A stretch of 64,000 nt of DNA from Lathyrus oleraceus (Eukaryota > Streptophyta > Magnoliopsida > Fabales > Fabaceae): contig NC_066581.1 of the NCBI RefSeq assembly GCF_024323335.1, positions 437,546,238 to 437,610,237 on the forward strand, given 5' to 3'. Every line of letters begins with the position of its first letter. Position 1 is the first letter of the stretch. Made by a program: the position numbers and the translations under genes. Below are positions 59,142-64,000 of this stretch, piece after piece. The notes beneath the pieces are model-generated. The model did not search any database. It had not been told where the DNA came from and saw nothing but the letters and a program-made list of their open reading frames with translations.

Positions 59142-59156
59142 TCCCCCATCCCCACC
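59142..59156 (-). other. Polypurine tract of LARD-like element
   Basis: Plus strand tcccccatccccacc; all purine except one T on the minus strand and adjacent to the LTR. Confidence 0.75.
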
Positions 59157-62100
59157 AAATTGAAATTCGTCCCTAAATTTCTTCCACTCAAAGAAAGAAA
59201 CACTTCTTACATCATCGTCTTAGGTCAACACTTGGCTTAGCTTTAGTTCAATCCTCTAACATACTCAAACTTCCAACTTCTTTTCACTGGAAACTTATTC
59301 TCAAAACTTCTTTATCTAATCATATTCTTATTTTCAATATTTGATTAACTTTTAACTTTTTCCCCACTTAATTCATCTGACTGACCACTCTGAATTGCCT
59401 GGTCACAGATCCCTCTAGAATTCACGACTTGCCTTTTCTTACACTGAGTTAACCAAAACCATAACCACGAAATATTATTCTTATTGGATATTCAATACTT
59501 TTAAAACATTGTGAGATAATTTATCGATTCCATGACTACACATAATACTGACGATTCTTATCTTATAAATCCATCAACAATTATGACAAACTCTATAATC
59601 AACCTATTAATAACCTTATCAACCTCCCTTGACCTGATATTATATACTACGAGCATCCACACCTAATGTTGCACTTCTCTTGTACCATTAGAAAAAGATA
59701 ACACACTTGGCACGTGATTTTCTTACATTGATTCCTACGAGTAGTTATCTCTTTGATCCTCCATGATATTGCATTGTGCCATTCCATTCCTCACTCTCTA
59801 CTAACTAGGTTATGGGTCCTTATAGGAGATCTGGATTTTCCTCTGAGTACCTATTATCCCAAAACAATTTCAGAATCTTACCACATCCACAGGTAGAACA
59901 CTTTTCTCTCCAACATAAGATGGAGAATCAGAACCAATACATCTCAAGATATAGATACGCATGAGTCACACGACTGCGATCATAAGAGTACACAACATTC
60001 AAAATCATCTTGCATTGGTTCTGATTAATCCAATTTAGTTTGAAAATACCTGGTTCTTATTGCCATAATGCATTCTAAGTTCTTTATAGAATTCTTACCC
60101 ACTCACGGGTTCTGCTGACACGGGATTCCAACCAATTGGAGAAATAATAGCAAATAGAAATTTCAATTCATCGACAAGACAACGCTTTCAAGGAACTTTA
60201 CCTATCTAGGATGTAAATGTGAGCTTTCCAATACTACTCACAGAGTCATGCAACTCGGCCACACATCTCAATATAACATCGCACTTCCTATTCAAAATCA
60301 TTCATTTCAATCATCATGCTTCATCTCCTGTAATTCTAGCTCGTGTTCTTACTCATATACAATTCGAGTTACATGCTTAACTTCATGAATATCTCATTCT
60401 TGCTCTTTCCGAGAAGTATAACTCACGAAACCTTTCAATAAGGTAGAGTATCATTATACACATCATGTACCACTATCACGGGGGGTCTGCATTCGAGGCC
60501 ATGAATTTGAGTGAATTATTCAATTTCATACAATGACAAACCACTTACACCTTACTAACACATATTCAAGATACTGAACCGATCTCTTCGAAATCACCAC
60601 TTCGTAAGTCTTTTCCAGGTTCACTTCTCATGGTTCTCATTACTAATAATAGTGATACACCCAAGACAATCACACTGAGTATGGTTCACTAGATTGGTTC
60701 CCCAAAAATCTAACTTCTTTAACCTCTCTACAGATGATCAACTATTCAATACACCTTCAAAAATTCCAATTTCAAAACGATCAATATGACTTGTAATAAC
60801 TTGCAACTTTATTCTCAACCCCGCACACCCACAACAGTGCACCAAAGAGATTTGGGATATACTTAGTTCCAACAAGGTGTGAACATCATACTCAATGATC
60901 AACCAATCCAAAAACTACTTAGGAAGATAAACAACAACCTAACTTTTAATAAGCCACTCATACTCTTGCAACCCAAATAATATGCTCTCAAAATGAACCT
61001 TGACATTCACACACACTTATTGACATGGATTCTCTTCTAAACTAAACATCCCCTACATGTTTCATCACATAGAGGTTACTTATTAGATGACTTGCAACTG
61101 AAAGTCCTTGTCGCCTACTTACGAGTCCATACGATGTAGTCCATTTCACATTCCACACTTAGTTCCGACTCAAGTTGGGCTTGTCTTTCGTTGCTTACCA
61201 CATAATCAAACTTCTTTGGACACAAAAAACACTTCTCTAAATAAAGAGTGTGATACTCCATAACCATACTAAAATAAGGTAATCAATTACACATACTTGT
61301 GACAAGGATGTTACTATCACATGCTTCTTAATACCTAGGTATAACTTTCTCCACTTCACCTCATACTCTGGAAATCTTCGTATGTGAATAGTCATCAACT
61401 ACACGCTCCTATCTTAGCCTCAATGAAACCTTAATGACCCCATTGTGCCTTTATCTAAAATGCATCCCATTACAATAATTGTATTGTAAGATTTACACTA
61501 CTACCAACTCTGCATTTGCTTCTCTTCTAAAGTAAATCTCTTAACTCCAATTATAGAACCATTATACTAAAATTTCCTTGAATATAAAATACTTGCTCTT
61601 TCTCTCAACACGAAGCTCTTTCAACTAATCCTTATGTAACTCAACATTTCCATAATGGTCTCCTACTAACATTGAATCTCTAACGAACTATCATAAACCC
61701 GACCTCCCTTCTAACACTGGGTATACTTAGTATGTGTTCTATCCTTCGTTTGGAGACATGTTCCCGAGTCTATTATTGTACTTTACCACTACCTTAGACC
61801 CTTAACAAAATGTTGAATATCAACATCTCTCGACCCTTCAAAAATTTGGAAGGTACCATTCCTAATATACTCCATTCTCTCAAGATGCTTTATTGGCCTT
61901 ACAAGATGAGACACATGTACATCATCTTGCTTCCGAGCCTTGTGGCATACGTGTGATAAAACCATCATTTCTCCCTCACTGTACGGAATTACCTGTAATA
62001 GTTGTTCCATACAAGTGGGTCAATCTTGTTATATTAACAAGCTCACACATTCCTCAACTTTGACATTTCATCCAATATAAATCCTTAACTTTCCGACTTC

Positions 62101-62425
62101 TCTAACACTATAGGATTGCTCAAACCATACGCCACTCTGCACTCCCACATACCTGGGACACAACTCTCACTTCGACTTTAACCGAGCTCACTGGTTCTCC
62201 TTACTTTCTAACTCTTGACTTGAACCTACCCTCGAAGAACAAGCTTTACTCAACATTCAAAGTCCTCATGGTCGCTCAACCATGATCCTACCTACCATGC
62301 ACATAAAATTAGGTTGATCAAGCCTAATACTACATACTGTGATATTAAGAATCATGTTGGTTAAACACACATATGAAGCAGGAATTTATTTAATTATGAT
62401 GTTTCAAGGTCATTTCGAGGATCGA
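59157..62425. other. Internal region of LARD-like element, no gene seen
   Basis: 3.3 kb, pyrimidine-biased on the plus strand. The longest frame (61789-62010 minus, 73 codons) has no recognised domain. Old decay of a chromovirus gag-pol cannot be excluded. Confidence 0.5.
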
Positions 62426-62442
62426 CCTGACCTGAAACCAAT

Positions 62443-63543
62443 TGTAACACCTCGTACAATATACATCTAGAAAACATATTATACGAGATATTAATTTGGT
62501 ATTGATACAACACAAGTGCCTAGCAGCAGCATTATATATATTTTCATAATACAAAAATGCAAAGTATGGCACATGACATCCAATAGTACCTAAATAAAAA
62601 AACTAAGATCTACGTGAAGTATCTTCATTGCATACAATCCACAGCGGAAGATCACAAGAATCAGAATCTTTTGAAACATCAACAAACAACTTCTCTTGCT
62701 TAACCTGCAAATAACACCATAAAAACAATAATAATAGTGGGGTGAGATGATAATCTCAATTAGTTCCCCTATCCTATGGGTTCACTCAACTCTACATGGT
62801 TTCTAATTGGTTCCTAACTTAATTATTCATCTTTTGTTACGTGCGTATCACTCACATAACATAACTAAGACTTAAGTATCTAAGGGATATTCGCAATGTA
62901 TCGCAACATGTCACTTGAGTTCACATAACTCAATAAATCACTATTCGGATTCACGAAACATCAATCCCTAATCGGACCTACGTCTAGAGCAAGGCTCGGT
63001 TCATACATGTTCGAATGGTTCGACTTTAATGTGGATATTGGGTTCTCCATGGGACTTGAACCCACTTCAATAATCATAACTCCTATGTGACTCGAACCCA
63101 TTTTGAGTATCTTTCACTATATGGGACTCGACCCACTTAGGTGTCCACCTCTCCCTCATGTTCCTCCATGGTTGGGACTCAAACCCAATTGAGGCATGAA
63201 TCATTGATCCACATCCCTATTTTCTACTTTATATAAGCATCTCAAAAGGTATGTGCACAATCAAGGGAAAACATCTGAGAACGTGATTAGGTTCTACATT
63301 ATCGTGATTGCTCTCAACAATCACTAGGTGATCACACTCACCAATTCTCATGTTATGCCATCAAATACTAGGTGATCATATCCACTCATTCACATGTTAA
63401 TTCCATATATTCCATAAAAATCATATGGATTCATTAATCAAGTGAATACTTGTTTGTGATACACACCGACGTACCTTTGCACCCAAGCATCACCACATAA
63501 CTCATTTTCATAGTCTAAGTTATCTTTCTAATTCATTCACCTA
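62443..63543 (-). repeat. Right LTR of LARD-like element, interrupted
   Basis: Parallels 54843-56035 (atacgagatattaatttggt, gactcgaacccac, and later phrases) and stops at ttcattcacctat, where a new LTR begins. Confidence 0.85.
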
Positions 63544-63808
63544 TGTAGCACATCAAATTCCCCCCCCCCCCCCCTCATGAATGCATTCATTTTTAGGTCA
63601 TTTAATATTTCATATTGCATTGCATCATATCAATCAGAATCAGATCCAAGAAGCTTGAACGTCATCTAAGACACTTTGTGGGTTCTATCTGGGTGGTCAG
63701 TCAATACAAGGGAATGACTTGAGTTACTTCCAACATGTTCAAATGGGGTCTATTTATCATTCAAAATGCTAATCTCGAAGGAGAAAAAGTCTGTGCCTGA
63801 GCTGTCAT

Positions 63809-63891
63809 GCTCGCTAGGCGAGCAGCGCGGTTCGCTTAGCGAATCTGAACTGTCATGCTCGCTAGGCGAGCAAATCCTTCGTTAGACGAAG
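63809..63891. repeat. Inverted-repeat cluster near window end
   Basis: GCTCGCTAGGCGAGC at 63809-63823 and 63857-63871, TTCGCTTAGCGAA at 63831-63843, CTTCGTTAGACGAAG at 63877-63891. Confidence 0.9.
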
Positions 63892-63975
63892 CACACGTGT
63901 TTTTTGAAAAAATATAACAAAAAAATCTTGGACTTGGACCTCTCATTTGAGCCCACCAAGCCACGAAAATCAGGT

Positions 63976-63983
63976 TATAAATT
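63976..63983 (+). promoter_or_regulatory. TATA box of the last LTR
   Basis: TATAAATT, about 85 bp after the last inverted repeat. Confidence 0.5.
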
Positions 63984-64000
63984 CTAGACTTCCATCTCCA

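Larger units (their letters stand above)
63544..64000 (+). mobile_element. Start of another LTR element (runs off window)
   Basis: TGTAGCACATCAAATTCCCC opens a sequence absent from the sister LTR. It carries GCTCGCTAGGCGAGC twice and two related inverted repeats, then TATAAATT at 63976-63983. The style suits the start (U3) of a gypsy LTR. A C run of about 16-17 is at 63560. Confidence 0.65.

Noticed and set aside
61789..62010. 73-codon minus-strand frame in the LARD-like element
   Set aside because: Could be a remnant of a retroelement protein, but I recognise no gag or pol motif, so no gene is called.

Overview
The window looks like nuclear DNA of a large-genome flowering plant, most likely a legume and probably of the pea/vetch tribe. 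That assignment rests on the style of the repeats: very long LTRs, Athila, Tat and SIRE lineages, Tekay-like chromoviruses, and palindromic words such as GTAATCGATTAC. I see no single-copy host gene, tRNA, rRNA or CRISPR array. Nearly everything recognisable is transposable-element sequence, mostly broken and repeatedly nested.

Layout, left to right. 1-4192: right end of a CACTA-type DNA transposon whose minus-strand gene has ten recognisable exons. It sits inside the 5' LTR of Athila-1 (4193-10597), a gag-protease element without RT or integrase; a small hAT-like element sits in its gag. 10598-15246: long non-coding block, probably a giant Ogre/Tat-type LTR. 15247-18384: 3' part of a second Athila (Athila-2), again protease followed directly by the 3' end. 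18385-22703: copia-like LTR remnant and a tandem duplication. 22704-25485: 5' LTR and broken gag of a Tekay-like chromovirus. 25486-28000: unassigned. About 28000-29354 plus 50422-50462: one decayed copia LTR, split by the main structure of the window.

That structure is a 21 kb minus-strand Tat-lineage Ty3/gypsy element (29355-50416) with 962-968 bp LTRs and near-matching 5-bp target duplications. Its order on the minus strand is 5' LTR, gag, protease, RT, RNase H, second (archaeal-type) RNase H, integrase, then on the opposite strand an intron-containing gene with a plant-mobile-domain (PMD) region and a coiled-coil tail, then the 3' LTR. A SIRE/Maximus-type copia element (37307-44822, also minus strand) is inserted between RT and RNase H. 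It has lost most of integrase and RT but keeps gag, an RNase H end and an open envelope-like reading frame.

50463-54760: another copia LTR, an Athila gag pseudogene and an antisense copia gag pseudogene. 54843 to the right edge: a minus-strand LTR element with chromovirus-style ends (2.7 kb LTR, 3.3 kb internal region without recognisable coding). Its left LTR holds an Athila solo LTR with a perfect 5-bp target duplication and a 110-bp TA tract. Its right LTR is interrupted at 63544 by the start of yet another LTR.

The most unusual signal crosses family boundaries. In at least seven unrelated LTRs, and less clearly in two more, a cluster of short inverted repeats lies roughly 50-400 bp upstream of the LTR TATA box. 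The word differs in each family; the architecture is the same.
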